Source of the DNA: Opitutia bacterium
Lineage (GTDB): Bacteria; Verrucomicrobiota; Verrucomicrobiia; Opitutales; Seribacteraceae
Length of the DNA: 38,282 bases
Assembly (NCBI GenBank): GCA_002686835.1
Contig: NYYP01000034.1
Span: forward strand, 62,565-100,846
Direction: 5' to 3'
The notes beneath the pieces were generated by a model that searched no databases, had not been told where the DNA came from, and saw nothing but the letters and a program-made list of their open reading frames with translations. A program made the translations under genes and the position numbers. This document shows positions 15,269 through 23,487 of this stretch, one piece after another. Each line of letters opens with the position of its first letter. Position 1 is the first letter of the stretch.

Positions 15269-16053
15269 TTCTGAGAATTTGCCCGTTGGGGACGTCGGTA
15301 AAAAACTTTGTCCATTCTTAACCCTTTGGCCGGGGCACTCACTACTCTGGCGGTTCGCTTATTGGTTTGCAAAATTTCTGCTATTTCCTGGGCAGGGATT
15401 CTGCCCAAACCCACATCAATCATCGCCCCCACCATACTTCTAACCATTTTGTATAGGTACCCCTGGCCTTCAGTAAAAAAATGTAGCTCATCCCCCCGGT
15501 CCTTCCATTCTGAACGCCACAAGGTTCGAACGGTGGGCTCATCATCCCCAGTTCCCCGGTTAGCAGAAAAAGCAGCAAAGTCGTGAGTGCCCACAAAACA
15601 ACTGGCCGCTTCTTGCATTGCTTCGAGGTCAAGCGAGCGCTCTTTCATCGAGTGGACATAGCGGTCCCTGTCGGGCATGGCCCAACCCTTGCAAATTCGG
15701 TAAAGGTAACGCTTTCCCTTGGCTGAAAGATGGGCATGAAAACTGGTGGGCACCGCATCAATCTTTCTTGGACTTATCCCCACTGGCAACGATACCCGTA
15801 ATGCCTGTAGTAAGGCTTGAGGAGAATGATTCCATTGAGCATCAAAGTGAAAAACTTGCCCGCTTGCGTGTACGCCAGCATCGGTCCTTCCCGAACCAAT
15901 TGTACGAACCGGGGTTCCCATAATCTCTGCGAGGCAGTGCTCGATTTTGTCCTGTACAGACTCCCGATTGGTTTGTTTTTGCCAGCCGTTGAATTCGGTG
16001 CCATCGTAGGCACATAGACAACGCCACCTGCTTAACTTGGTCTTTTTTTTCAA
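15265..16053 (-). CDS. truA: tRNA pseudouridine(38-40) synthase TruA
   Basis: Isomerises uridines 38-40 in the tRNA anticodon arm. The 262-residue protein has the catalytic Asp58 in GSGRTDAGVHA, an N-terminal CAYDGTEFNGWQKQ, the YLYRICKG central segment, and FLYKM-type FTEGQGYLYKMVRSMVGAMIDVG split by domain strands. The only suitable start is TTG at 16053, which overlaps the ruvX stop as TTGA. The downstream neighbour also overlaps by four bases, so ruvX-truA-comF looks translationally coupled. Confidence 0.95.
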   Translation of the reverse strand: MKKKTKLSRWRCLCAYDGTEFNGWQKQTNRESVQDKIEHCLAEIMGTPVRTIGSGRTDAGVHASGQVFHFDAQWNHSPQALLQALRVSLPVGISPRKIDAVPTSFHAHLSAKGKRYLYRICKGWAMPDRDRYVHSMKERSLDLEAMQEAASCFVGTHDFAAFSANRGTGDDEPTVRTLWRSEWKDRGDELHFFTEGQGYLYKMVRSMVGAMIDVGLGRIPAQEIAEILQTNKRTARVVSAPAKGLRMDKVFYRRPQRANSQK

Positions 16054-16457
16054 ATATTTAAAAAGTCACGCAATATCAGGCATGCCGCGGTGGAATCAAC
16101 CCGACCGGTTTTATCCGCCCCCTTCGCACTGGGCTTGCCCCCCACTGTTTCCCTTGCTGCCGCACTGGTCAGGCGCTCATCCACCCGGTGGACCGGCAAT
16201 CCAAACCGTTCTTCCAACCGTGTAATAAAAATATCCACCTCCTGGGCACGCCTGCCTATTTCACCATCCATATGCACAGGATATCCAACCACGAAATCAG
16301 TGATTGAACGGGTAGCAACTTCTCCGGTTAATGCCTCCCAACAACCCTCACGATCGACTCCTGGAATTGCTCCAGCGGGTAGCGAGATTAATAACTCATC
16401 CGCCCAGGCCAGCCCTATCCGTTTGGTTCCATAATCAATTCCCAGATAGTTGGGCAT
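16050..16457 (-). CDS. ruvX: Putative pre-16S rRNA nuclease / Holliday junction resolvase-like (YqgF)
   Basis: RNase H-fold nuclease. In E. coli YqgF is known to act in 16S rRNA 5'-end maturation. The protein (135 residues from ATG 16457) starts with YLGIDYGTKRIGLAWAD, carrying the first catalytic Asp. The second acidic site is in VHRVDERLTSAAA and the third in GRVDSTAACLIL. VVGYPVHMDGEIG matches the family VGLPLNMDGT segment. An in-frame TTG at 16472 would add five residues, but ATG fits the family N terminus. It lies 18 bases after manC. Confidence 0.92.
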   Translation of the reverse strand: MPNYLGIDYGTKRIGLAWADELLISLPAGAIPGVDREGCWEALTGEVATRSITDFVVGYPVHMDGEIGRRAQEVDIFITRLEERFGLPVHRVDERLTSAAARETVGGKPSAKGADKTGRVDSTAACLILRDFLNI

Positions 16458-16475
16458 GAGAAAAAGGAGCAATAC

Positions 16476-17558
16476 CTACCCCAGATCGGGATTTTTCTGG
16501 CACACCTGTTGAGCCAGTTCCTTGACCTGCTGGGCACAATCCTTGTGACACACTAAGGTGGCATCCCCTGACTGGACCACGATCAGGTCCTTCACTCCCA
16601 GCAGGGAAATCGTATGTCCAGGCTCGGCATAGGTGAGATTCCCACTGGCATCCAGAGCAGAGCCTGCACCCTTGAACACATTGCCCATATCATCGGCTGG
16701 ATAGTGACGGGCAATAGCGGGCCATTCGCCCACATCATCCCAGTCAAAGGCAGACTCAAGCATGACAACATCTTTGGCTTTTTCCATCACCGCAAAATCG
16801 ATCGATATCTTTTCTAGCTGTGGATAGACCTGATCCATTGCTTGATTAATTGAGCCTGATTCTGTCCAATGATTTGATAAATCATCAAGACCCTTGCTTA
16901 ATTCCGGGGCGTGCTCGCAGATGGCAGCCAAAATAACATCTGTTCGCCACACAAACATTCCCGCATTCCAAAAGTATCCACCTTCCTGCAAATAGCTTTC
17001 CGCCTTTTCCAGGTTCGGCTTTTCAACAAAACGCTCGACCTGATGAACCGGGAGGGTGGCCAACTTTCCGGCATCTGCTCCCTGCCTGAGGTATCCATAT
17101 CCGGTAGAAGGAGAATCCGGCTTGATACCAATCGTTACCAAAACATCCTTTTGTTCCGCGGCTGCAAATGCACCTGCCAATACCTTTCGGAACCCGGCAC
17201 CATCTGAGATTACATGATCGGCAGGCAGCAAGGCAAAGGCAGCACCTGGTTCTTTTCTTTCCACCAATAGGGCTGCCAGTCCGACCGCCGCTGCGGTATC
17301 CCTGCCCTGAGGTTCTCCAATTACTTGTTCGGGCAGTAATTCTGGACAGCTATCCAGCACTGCTTCCCTTTGTTCGGCATTGGTTATGACAAAGACCTGC
17401 CCGGGAGATACTAAACCTTTCAAACGCTCAACCGTCTGAGCAAGCATCGGAGATTCTCCCACAATCGGAAGCAAATGCTTTGGCTTTTTTAATCGGCTTT
17501 GGGGCCAAAATCTTTCGCCCCGACCACCGGCCATGATCACAACATATCGATTCTTCAT
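16476..17558 (-). CDS. manC: Mannose-1-phosphate guanylyltransferase
   Basis: Makes GDP-mannose from mannose-1-phosphate and GTP for polysaccharide or LPS synthesis. The nucleotide-binding opening VIMAGGRGERFWPQSR, then KKPKHLLPI, is diagnostic. Further signatures are GYGYLRQG, VERFVEKPN, YFWNAGMFVWR and FDWDDVGEW. At 360 residues it is the monofunctional form without the C-terminal mannose-6-phosphate isomerase domain. ATG 17558 (MKNRYVVIM) is chosen; the open frame extends to 17588 but adds non-conserved residues. It lies 79 bases downstream of the ABC permease gene. Confidence 0.94.
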   Translation of the reverse strand: MKNRYVVIMAGGRGERFWPQSRLKKPKHLLPIVGESPMLAQTVERLKGLVSPGQVFVITNAEQREAVLDSCPELLPEQVIGEPQGRDTAAAVGLAALLVERKEPGAAFALLPADHVISDGAGFRKVLAGAFAAAEQKDVLVTIGIKPDSPSTGYGYLRQGADAGKLATLPVHQVERFVEKPNLEKAESYLQEGGYFWNAGMFVWRTDVILAAICEHAPELSKGLDDLSNHWTESGSINQAMDQVYPQLEKISIDFAVMEKAKDVVMLESAFDWDDVGEWPAIARHYPADDMGNVFKGAGSALDASGNLTYAEPGHTISLLGVKDLIVVQSGDATLVCHKDCAQQVKELAQQVCQKNPDLG

Positions 17559-17637
17559 TCTGTATCTACCCATGCAACCAGACTGCACGAAAGCGAGGAA
17601 AATCCCTCTTTTTTAATCGGATGACCAAGAAAAACTC

Positions 17638-18435
17638 CTACTCTCCAGATTGTAAAAGCAAACCACGCCGTCTGGCAGAACGCAGGGACAGACAAAATAC
17701 ACTCAGACCAAGGATAAAATATATTGCATTGAGCAAAAATGCTTTGCCCAATAGTTCAGGCACCCATTCCCCCTTAAGAATTAGGGCACGCATGCCTTCG
17801 AAAACATAAGTGGTCGAAAGGTACTGGGCAATAGACTGCATCCACAAAGGCAGCGTTTCTAACGGGTAGTAGATACAGGAAAATGGAGCGAGCAGAAAGG
17901 GAAGCATCCAGGTCAGGCTCTCCGCCCCCAATCCATAGCGCAAAAGAATACCGGTAACAGCTTGTGAAATTGCCCAACCTGTAAAAACGAGGTTTAAGAA
18001 AAATCCGAGCAAAGGAAGCCCGAGCTCAAAGACAGAAACCCCAAAAAAAGGAATTGCCAAAAGAGCTGCCGGAACCATGCCAATCAAAGTACGGATCATA
18101 CTGACAGTGGCCAAAGACAAGATTAGTTCCCAAGGCCTAAGAGGACTGACAAATAAATTGGCCAGGTTGCGCGACCACATCTCCTCCAGAAACGAAAGGG
18201 TGTAACTGATGTGTGAACGAAACAGAGAATCCCAGACCAAAACCGCAGAGATAAGAATACCACCGGCGGTCAGCTCCGGACTGGAGTGGGAAAAATACAC
18301 AGAAGTAAACCCCCAGAGAATCATCTGCACGGTGGGCCAGTAAGCAATCTCCAACACCCGTGGCCAGGAGGAACGAAGCAGAAAGAAATACCGCATCAGG
18401 AGTGCGGATATTCTACCCGCAGTTGATGATCTCAT
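17638..18435 (-). CDS. ABC-2 type transporter permease
   Basis: Integral membrane protein of 265 residues with about six transmembrane stretches. It begins with a short cytoplasmic RISALLMRYFFLLRSSWPRVLEI segment split around a Trp and has the ABC-2 style SRNLANLFVSPLRPWELI loop and a PLETLPLWMQ re-entrant segment near the last helices. It is coupled by ATGA overlap (18432-18435) to the ATPase gene, so the two form one exporter. The substrate is unknown. The ABC-2 class and the neighbours (acyltransferase, outer-membrane protein, manC) favour an envelope lipid or polysaccharide. Confidence 0.88.
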   Translation of the reverse strand: MRSSTAGRISALLMRYFFLLRSSWPRVLEIAYWPTVQMILWGFTSVYFSHSSPELTAGGILISAVLVWDSLFRSHISYTLSFLEEMWSRNLANLFVSPLRPWELILSLATVSMIRTLIGMVPAALLAIPFFGVSVFELGLPLLGFFLNLVFTGWAISQAVTGILLRYGLGAESLTWMLPFLLAPFSCIYYPLETLPLWMQSIAQYLSTTYVFEGMRALILKGEWVPELLGKAFLLNAIYFILGLSVFCLSLRSARRRGLLLQSGE

Positions 18436-19175
18436 GCCCCACCCCCATTTTCATTTAAGGCCAAAAATACTTCTTCAAGAGAATTTCTTTTGTGCCTGTT
18501 TTTTAATGCTTCAGGACTACCCTCTTCAATCAATTTTCCTCGACTCATCATTATGATATGATCACAGATCAATTCCACCTCCCTCATATCATGACTGGCA
18601 AAAAGGATGGTCCCTCCGGCCTGGTCCCGGTAATCGGACAACCGTTGGCGCACCCACTTGGAAACATCGGGTGAGAGGCTGGCAGTTGGTTCGTCCAGCA
18701 ACAAAAATTCAGGACGATTAATCAACGCCTTGGCCAGAGACACCCGGGTTTTTTGCCCAGAAGAAAGCCGGCGCATTGGCTGGTTCATTAATTCAAGCAG
18801 CTGAAAATCTGCGGCCAGAGAGGAAATTTCTTTCCCGGCATTTTTTACTCCGTACAACCGGGCGAAAACCAACAAATTTTCTCGGACTGTCAACCGCTGG
18901 GGAAGGTCAACATAGGGTGAGGAGAAATTCATTCTGTGCAAGACTGCATGCCTATTGCTGATAAAATCATGCCCGAACAACGAGATCGACCCGGAGGTGG
19001 GCTCCAGCAAACCAAGTAGCATTGACAGGGTGGTAGTCTTTCCTGCTCCGTTCCCTCCAAGCAAGCCGACTATACTTCCCTTGGGCAAAGAAAAGGTCAG
19101 ATTATTGACCGCCATGGCCGAACCAAAGCTTTTGCTCAAGCCAGAGACTTCCAGTAATAACTCACTATCGGTCAT
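18432..19175 (-). CDS. ABC transporter ATP-binding protein
   Basis: Nucleotide-binding subunit of 247 residues. Walker A is GNGAGKTT (41-48), the signature loop is LSSGQKTRVSLAKAL, Walker B is FLLLDEPTASLSP, and the switch His is in FASHDMREVE. The closest families are ABC-2 (CcmA/NatA/drug-export type) ATPases. The start overlaps the 3' end of the acyltransferase gene by 11 bases, and the stop overlaps the permease start. Confidence 0.94.
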   Translation of the reverse strand: MTDSELLLEVSGLSKSFGSAMAVNNLTFSLPKGSIVGLLGGNGAGKTTTLSMLLGLLEPTSGSISLFGHDFISNRHAVLHRMNFSSPYVDLPQRLTVRENLLVFARLYGVKNAGKEISSLAADFQLLELMNQPMRRLSSGQKTRVSLAKALINRPEFLLLDEPTASLSPDVSKWVRQRLSDYRDQAGGTILFASHDMREVELICDHIIMMSRGKLIEEGSPEALKNRHKRNSLEEVFLALNENGGGA

Positions 19176-19842
19176 CTGTTATGCTCATCAGTTCCTGCTC
19201 CACTTGTCGAGTCGCCTGTTCGAGGGTCTTATTATTGAAAAGCTCATCATATGGCAAAATTTTGGTCTTTACCCGTATTTTGGAAAAGGGAAGAGGAATG
19301 ATAAACTGATCCCACGAATTTAAGCGAATGGCACGGCTATATGAAAAGGACAACAGAGCAACGGGCGAACGACTGGCCCGGGCAACAAACAAGGCTCCTG
19401 GCTTGGCCTGATATTTCGGACCCTTTGAACCATCCGGGGTAACTCCGGCATCATTCCCGTCTTTAACCAAGCGGATAAGTTCTCTGGTTGCCTCTGATCC
19501 CCTGCGGTTTCGCGAACCCCGGACCGCCCGGATTCCAGCCCACCCGTAAAAGGTCTCCAACCATGCACCATCCCGACTTCCACTGATCAGTCCATAACAC
19601 CTTCTTTTTTTACGAAAGCGCACATGCCATTCACCTGCCAGAAATAAACGATTGTGCCAAAGAGTGATGATCACGGGCTCAGACATTTCCTTCATTTCTG
19701 CATGACCGTCTTGATCGAGGTACGTAATCCGCAAAGTTTTAGTCCATAAGCGATAAAATAAACCGAGCGGAAAAAGAATCGCTTTTAATTTAAATGACTG
19801 TTGATGAGGGGTATTACTCTCCCTCTCAAGAGGAAGACTCAT
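19165..19842 (-). CDS. DUF374 lysophospholipid acyltransferase-family protein
   Basis: A 225-residue protein of the LPLAT superfamily, DUF374 branch. Visible marks are the LWHNR block with the catalytic-type His, SGSRDGAWLE, a GIRAVRGSRNRRGSEATREL segment and the TPDGSKGPKYQAKPGAL motif, which resembles the substrate pocket of lipid A acyltransferases. An N-terminal hydrophobic stretch (ILFPLGLFYRLW) suggests inner-membrane association. Transfer of an acyl chain to a lipid or lipid A precursor is a family-based guess. It starts 4 bases after the outer-membrane protein gene. Confidence 0.85.
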   Translation of the reverse strand: MSLPLERESNTPHQQSFKLKAILFPLGLFYRLWTKTLRITYLDQDGHAEMKEMSEPVIITLWHNRLFLAGEWHVRFRKKRRCYGLISGSRDGAWLETFYGWAGIRAVRGSRNRRGSEATRELIRLVKDGNDAGVTPDGSKGPKYQAKPGALFVARASRSPVALLSFSYSRAIRLNSWDQFIIPLPFSKIRVKTKILPYDELFNNKTLEQATRQVEQELMSITDDR

Positions 19843-19846
19843 CTTT

Positions 19847-20947
19847 TTAGAATCTCCCCGCTAATCCTATTTCCACAGCATGAGCAGGTACCTCACGCTC
19901 ATGAACATAACGATATCCTAAACTACATGCCAAAAATTCCGCCGGGGTAAAAATGACACCCAGGCTTCCAGAAGCAAAGAAAAAGGGATCCATCCGGGTA
20001 CGGTCATTTCCTGCGGTTAGGAGGGGGGCAAAATCCTCAATCATTGACCCCCCGTAGCCCAGGCCAAGTTTGCTGTACAAGCCAAACCAGGAATTAAAAG
20101 AGTGGCTGTATCCAACCTCCACAAATCCGGCAATCGACATCGATTCACTGCCTTTGGCAAAAGGTTCTGATTGGCCATTTTTTTCATAACTGCCCGCATC
20201 ATGTTCATTCTCGCGGTACAGTAGACCGGCTCCAAAATTCCAGCCCTTGTATCGGTACCCCCCCGCCAGGGAAACCCCAAAGCCGGTTTTATATTTTCGG
20301 TGCTTGGTTTTGTTGGGACCGTTGTGCGTGGTTTGGTCCTTGTACGGAAAAAACATACCCGGACTTACAATTAAATATCCACCCAAGGAAGAAGTTTTGT
20401 ATTCCCCTTCACTTCTCCCTTCCCCAAAAGATTTTTTCGGCTCCCCCATCTTACCATCCTGGGAATAATCAAATCCTGTTTGACCACTGCTACCAGCAAG
20501 GGGCAGATCATCCTCTACGAAATCCTCTGATGGCCCCGATTCATCAACCGTAAAGGCAAGCTGGTTGGATTGGCTGTTTTGCCCTGAATATTCTGAGGGG
20601 CGACGCACAATGGACTCCACTTCAGGCATGGGGATGGGCTTTCGGTACTTCCTCGAGGGGTATGCAATTTTTTCTTTCTTCCCAAACGGTGATTGATGAA
20701 GCCTGTCCGTTGATTTGCCGTAGAAGATGCGATGGAACTTTTCCTGCAACCCATGCAGGCGCTCAGAATATTCATTCATTTCTCCCTTCATCGAACGGAT
20801 GCGTTCCTGCTGATAGTAACTCTTGCTCTCTACATCCTGAAAATAGTCCTGTACCTTTCTCGCACCCAAAGCATTTGGGGATTGGGCAAACCCAAAGGTA
20901 CAAGGAAACACAAGGCTTACAAAAGCTATACAGGCAATTTTTTTCAC
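19847..20947 (-). CDS. Outer-membrane beta-barrel protein with N-terminal linker (hypothetical)
   Basis: A 366-residue secreted protein. The signal peptide (MKKIACIAFVSLVFPCTFGFA) has likely cleavage after residue 21. It is followed by a charged, helical segment (about 30-75), a low-complexity Ser/Pro/Glu-rich linker (about 100-180) and an eight-strand-like barrel from about 190. That barrel has alternating Gly/aromatic strands such as GGYRYKGWNFGAGLLYR and FVEVGYSHSF, and the C terminus ends in Phe (GLAGRF), the classic outer-membrane signal. The start is GTG. No family name is assigned. Its place at the head of the acyltransferase/ABC genes suggests a shared envelope role. Confidence 0.75.
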   Translation of the reverse strand: MKKIACIAFVSLVFPCTFGFAQSPNALGARKVQDYFQDVESKSYYQQERIRSMKGEMNEYSERLHGLQEKFHRIFYGKSTDRLHQSPFGKKEKIAYPSRKYRKPIPMPEVESIVRRPSEYSGQNSQSNQLAFTVDESGPSEDFVEDDLPLAGSSGQTGFDYSQDGKMGEPKKSFGEGRSEGEYKTSSLGGYLIVSPGMFFPYKDQTTHNGPNKTKHRKYKTGFGVSLAGGYRYKGWNFGAGLLYRENEHDAGSYEKNGQSEPFAKGSESMSIAGFVEVGYSHSFNSWFGLYSKLGLGYGGSMIEDFAPLLTAGNDRTRMDPFFFASGSLGVIFTPAEFLACSLGYRYVHEREVPAHAVEIGLAGRF

Positions 20948-20990
20948 AGGCGGAATGGTTTATAAAGCAATCACCAAATTGTAAGCAATC

Positions 20991-21401
20991 CTAATGATGT
21001 GCAAGGTTTGCCCTTCTCGGTTTTGCCTGCCTGGGAATGTACCAGTAAAGAGCATGAAAAACGACAAAGTATAATCCATTTACCATCCAACCACCGAAGA
21101 AAGCAGTCCGTAAACCTTCTTCCCGACGGTGTGCCCGTCTATGCCCGCCCAGGTTGGCCTTTCGAATTTCATCCTCCGACAAAGGCAAGCGGGCATCCCA
21201 CAGTTTGGGAGGCAATCCTTTTTCCCGGATAAAGTCGGGAATACCAGGTGGGCGATCCGCGATAATTTCCCAATACGGTCGCTTGGTCATCCCAAGCAGG
21301 GGGCCCAGTTTAATCTCCCTGTAAAAGGTTAATTGAATGAGCACTGCAGTCACTACCAATACTCCTTGGGATACAAGCCAGGCTTTTGTTTTAATCTTCA
21401 T
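20991..21401 (-). CDS. Small two-helix membrane protein (hypothetical)
   Basis: A 136-residue protein with a transmembrane helix at each end (about 8-26, ALVSQGVLVVTAVLIQL-like, and about 100-120, FFGGWMVNGLYFVVFHALYWY). The loop between them is charged and rich in Arg and Pro (RPPGIPDF, GGHRRAHRREEGLR). The helices probably sit as an inner-membrane hairpin. I do not recognise the family. It starts the long minus-strand gene run and is divergent from the LysM amidase gene. It is 43 bases upstream of the outer-membrane protein gene. Confidence 0.65.
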   Translation of the reverse strand: MKIKTKAWLVSQGVLVVTAVLIQLTFYREIKLGPLLGMTKRPYWEIIADRPPGIPDFIREKGLPPKLWDARLPLSEDEIRKANLGGHRRAHRREEGLRTAFFGGWMVNGLYFVVFHALYWYIPRQAKPRRANLAHH

Positions 21402-21435
21402 TTTTTCATTATGTGTCTAAGTGTTTTTGTACAAC

Positions 21436-21468
21436 TGGGCAAAACCGAAGATTGGTAATCTTTGCCCA
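21436..21468. promoter_or_regulatory. Inverted repeat in the divergent intergenic region
   Basis: TGGGCAAA (21436-21443) and TTTGCCCA (21461-21468) are perfect 8-base complements. A further GATT/AATC pair (21450-21453 and 21457-21460) closes a GGT loop, leaving a 6-base asymmetric bulge. The element lies between two genes transcribed away from each other, so it is not where a terminator is expected. It may be an operator or leader hairpin for one or both genes. Confidence 0.4.
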
Positions 21469-21527
21469 CTTTTCAATTCGTAGTTGCCAAGATGAACATT
21501 ATTTTAAGTGTTGTGCTTGGTGGGTAG

Positions 21528-22406
21528 ATGAGGATTTTTTTTGTTACTGTTTTTTTTGTAGGTGTAATTGCCACGGGCTTAATGGCAGTCACCACGCATG
21601 TGGTCAAAAAAAATGAAACCTTAGGTGGAATCGCACAGCGATATGGGGTTTCCGTATCTGCCCTGCAAGCCTACAACGGGATTGCCAACCCCAACCTGCT
21701 CTATGTGGGCAAGAAGTTAAAAATTCCCTCGGGCAATGTGCGTGAGGTTTCCTACACAGTAAAAAAAGGAGACAGCCTGGGACTGATTGCCAAACGCTTT
21801 GGGGTAACGGCAAGTGATCTCGCCCTGATCAATAAGATCAGCCGGCCCGACCTCATACGGGTCGGACAAAAACTGACCATCCCAATTTCCGGCTCGAGAC
21901 GTCCACCCACGCCCAAACTTCTTGATTCCACCACTCTTTCCAGGCTGAATTCCATCCGTCCCAAAGCGGGTAAATGGCAACGGATAATCATCCATCATTC
22001 TGCCACCCCTATTGATGATGCCCTCAATATGCACAAGGTTCACCTGGCCCGTGGTATGAAGAACGGTTTGGCTTATCACTTCGTCATTTCCAACGGTTCA
22101 CGCAAGGCACGGGACGGAGAGATCTATCTGAGCAACCGTTGGAAAGGCCAGTTGGATGGTGGGCATGTCAAAAAACACTCAGCCAACCAGACAAGTATTG
22201 GGATTTGCCTGATAGGTAATTTCGAAGTGCGCCCCCCTACCTCCAAACAAATATCCGCCCTCGAAGGATTGTGCGAATATCTGATGAAGCGATGCAACCT
22301 GCGGGCCAATGATGTGACCACCCATACGATCTTTCACCCCAAGCACACTGTCTGTCCGGGAAAACATTTTTCCCTTTCGGGATTGCGCCGCCGCCTGATC
22401 GATTAG
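21528..22406 (+). CDS. Secreted N-acetylmuramoyl-L-alanine amidase with two LysM domains
   Basis: Cell-wall hydrolase that cleaves the bond between N-acetylmuramic acid and the stem peptide. The 292-residue protein has a signal or anchor segment (residues 1-20), LysM repeats at about 24-67 (HVVKKNETLGGIAQRYGVS) and 74-118 (YTVKKGDSLGLIAKRFGVT), then an amidase_2/PGRP-like domain (about 150-290). Zinc-site residues are H156 in IIIHHSAT, a His in THTIFHPKH, and C276 in TVCPG. Tyr183 in LAYHFVIS matches the catalytic tyrosine of T7 lysozyme-type amidases. The start is ATG with a weak GGTGGG upstream. It converges with the next gene after 2 bases. Confidence 0.92.
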   Translation: MRIFFVTVFFVGVIATGLMAVTTHVVKKNETLGGIAQRYGVSVSALQAYNGIANPNLLYVGKKLKIPSGNVREVSYTVKKGDSLGLIAKRFGVTASDLALINKISRPDLIRVGQKLTIPISGSRRPPTPKLLDSTTLSRLNSIRPKAGKWQRIIIHHSATPIDDALNMHKVHLARGMKNGLAYHFVISNGSRKARDGEIYLSNRWKGQLDGGHVKKHSANQTSIGICLIGNFEVRPPTSKQISALEGLCEYLMKRCNLRANDVTTHTIFHPKHTVCPGKHFSLSGLRRRLID

Positions 22407-22408
22407 CC

Positions 22409-23434
22409 CTACCCCAACGATTCCAGGAATTTCTTATCACGGGCAAGGAGGACTTTGCCCATGCGTGGCTGGGCATTGCGGGAAAAAGCATCCTTAAATT
22501 CGGACAGATTAAACACCTGATCGATGGAATGCTTAAGCTCAGTCATCGCGAGAGGTTGAAGAACCTGTTCCAGGGCATTGCGCAAACCAGCCTGACTTTG
22601 TTTCCTACGCCAGCGGTCCAGCCAGAACCCGACCATACGGACATCATCAAAGATCAGATTACGGGTGGGAAAACGCACCGCCGATCCATCCATCGCCCCA
22701 AAGGTGACATGCACACCGCCAGAGCACAAACTACGGGCAAGCCTCAGGGCACTCCGCCCGCCCACTGAATTAAGGCCAAGTTTGCACCCCTTTCCTTCAG
22801 TGAACACTTTTACCCGGTCAGCCACCTCATCATCATCCAGCCAGACCTCGGTTGATCCAAGAGCTTTCAAATGTTCCACGCTATCCAAATTGCGGACCAA
22901 ACTGATACACCCCAGACCCATCTTTTTGGCAAATTGAATGACCGATTGTCCAACTGCTGAGTTTCCCGCATTTTGAATGATCACATCGCCCGCATGCAAA
23001 TATTCAAAGTCATTGAGCAGGCGCCAGGCGGTCATCGGATTGAGCACCGAAAGTGCCAATTGCTCGAAGGGCACCAGAGCGGGGAACAGAATTAAATCCT
23101 CGGCCCTGGCTAATTGGTATTCCTGCCACGCCCCACCATCCTCGGGAAGGGCAACCGGGCGGCCCATTACTTTTGCATCCACCCCTTGCCCACACTTCAC
23201 CACCGTACCCACTCCCTCCCGGCCGGCAACCGCAGGGGGATTACGGGGACGACCATAGGAACCCATGATCAATCCAATATCGGACGGATGGATCGGACTG
23301 GCCTGCATTTCGATCAAAACCTCGCCCGGACCCGGCTCGGGCACAGGCAATTCGACCAGGGTGAGAACCTCACCTGGGTCACCATATTCCTGGTATTGCA
23401 GGGACTTTTGGGTACTGGAAATTTCCTTGTTCAT
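22409..23434 (-). CDS. Zinc-independent MDR oxidoreductase, trans-2-enoyl-CoA/ACP reductase-like (MECR/Etr1 type)
   Basis: Medium-chain dehydrogenase/reductase of 341 residues. It has the GroES-like N-terminal domain (VLIEMQASPIHPSDIGLIMGSYG...AGREGVGTV) and a Rossmann domain whose NADPH loop is NAGNSAVGQSVIQFAKKMG, the pattern of mitochondrial 2-enoyl reductases. Catalytic-zinc ligands of alcohol dehydrogenases are missing. LNSVGGRSALRLARSL and MVGFWLDRW also fit Etr1. A role in fatty-acid or quinone-type reduction is plausible but not proven. Confidence 0.82.
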   Translation of the reverse strand: MNKEISSTQKSLQYQEYGDPGEVLTLVELPVPEPGPGEVLIEMQASPIHPSDIGLIMGSYGRPRNPPAVAGREGVGTVVKCGQGVDAKVMGRPVALPEDGGAWQEYQLARAEDLILFPALVPFEQLALSVLNPMTAWRLLNDFEYLHAGDVIIQNAGNSAVGQSVIQFAKKMGLGCISLVRNLDSVEHLKALGSTEVWLDDDEVADRVKVFTEGKGCKLGLNSVGGRSALRLARSLCSGGVHVTFGAMDGSAVRFPTRNLIFDDVRMVGFWLDRWRRKQSQAGLRNALEQVLQPLAMTELKHSIDQVFNLSEFKDAFSRNAQPRMGKVLLARDKKFLESLG

Positions 23435-23487
23435 TGCGCCTCAAATTACTAGCCCGCAATCCGGACAGGGGCGATTCGAAAAATTTC

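Noticed and set aside
17595-17620. GAGG/CCTC hairpin followed by TTTTTT, resembling a plus-strand terminator
   Set aside because: The stem is only four bases and no plus-strand gene ends there. On the minus strand the T-run is on the wrong side.
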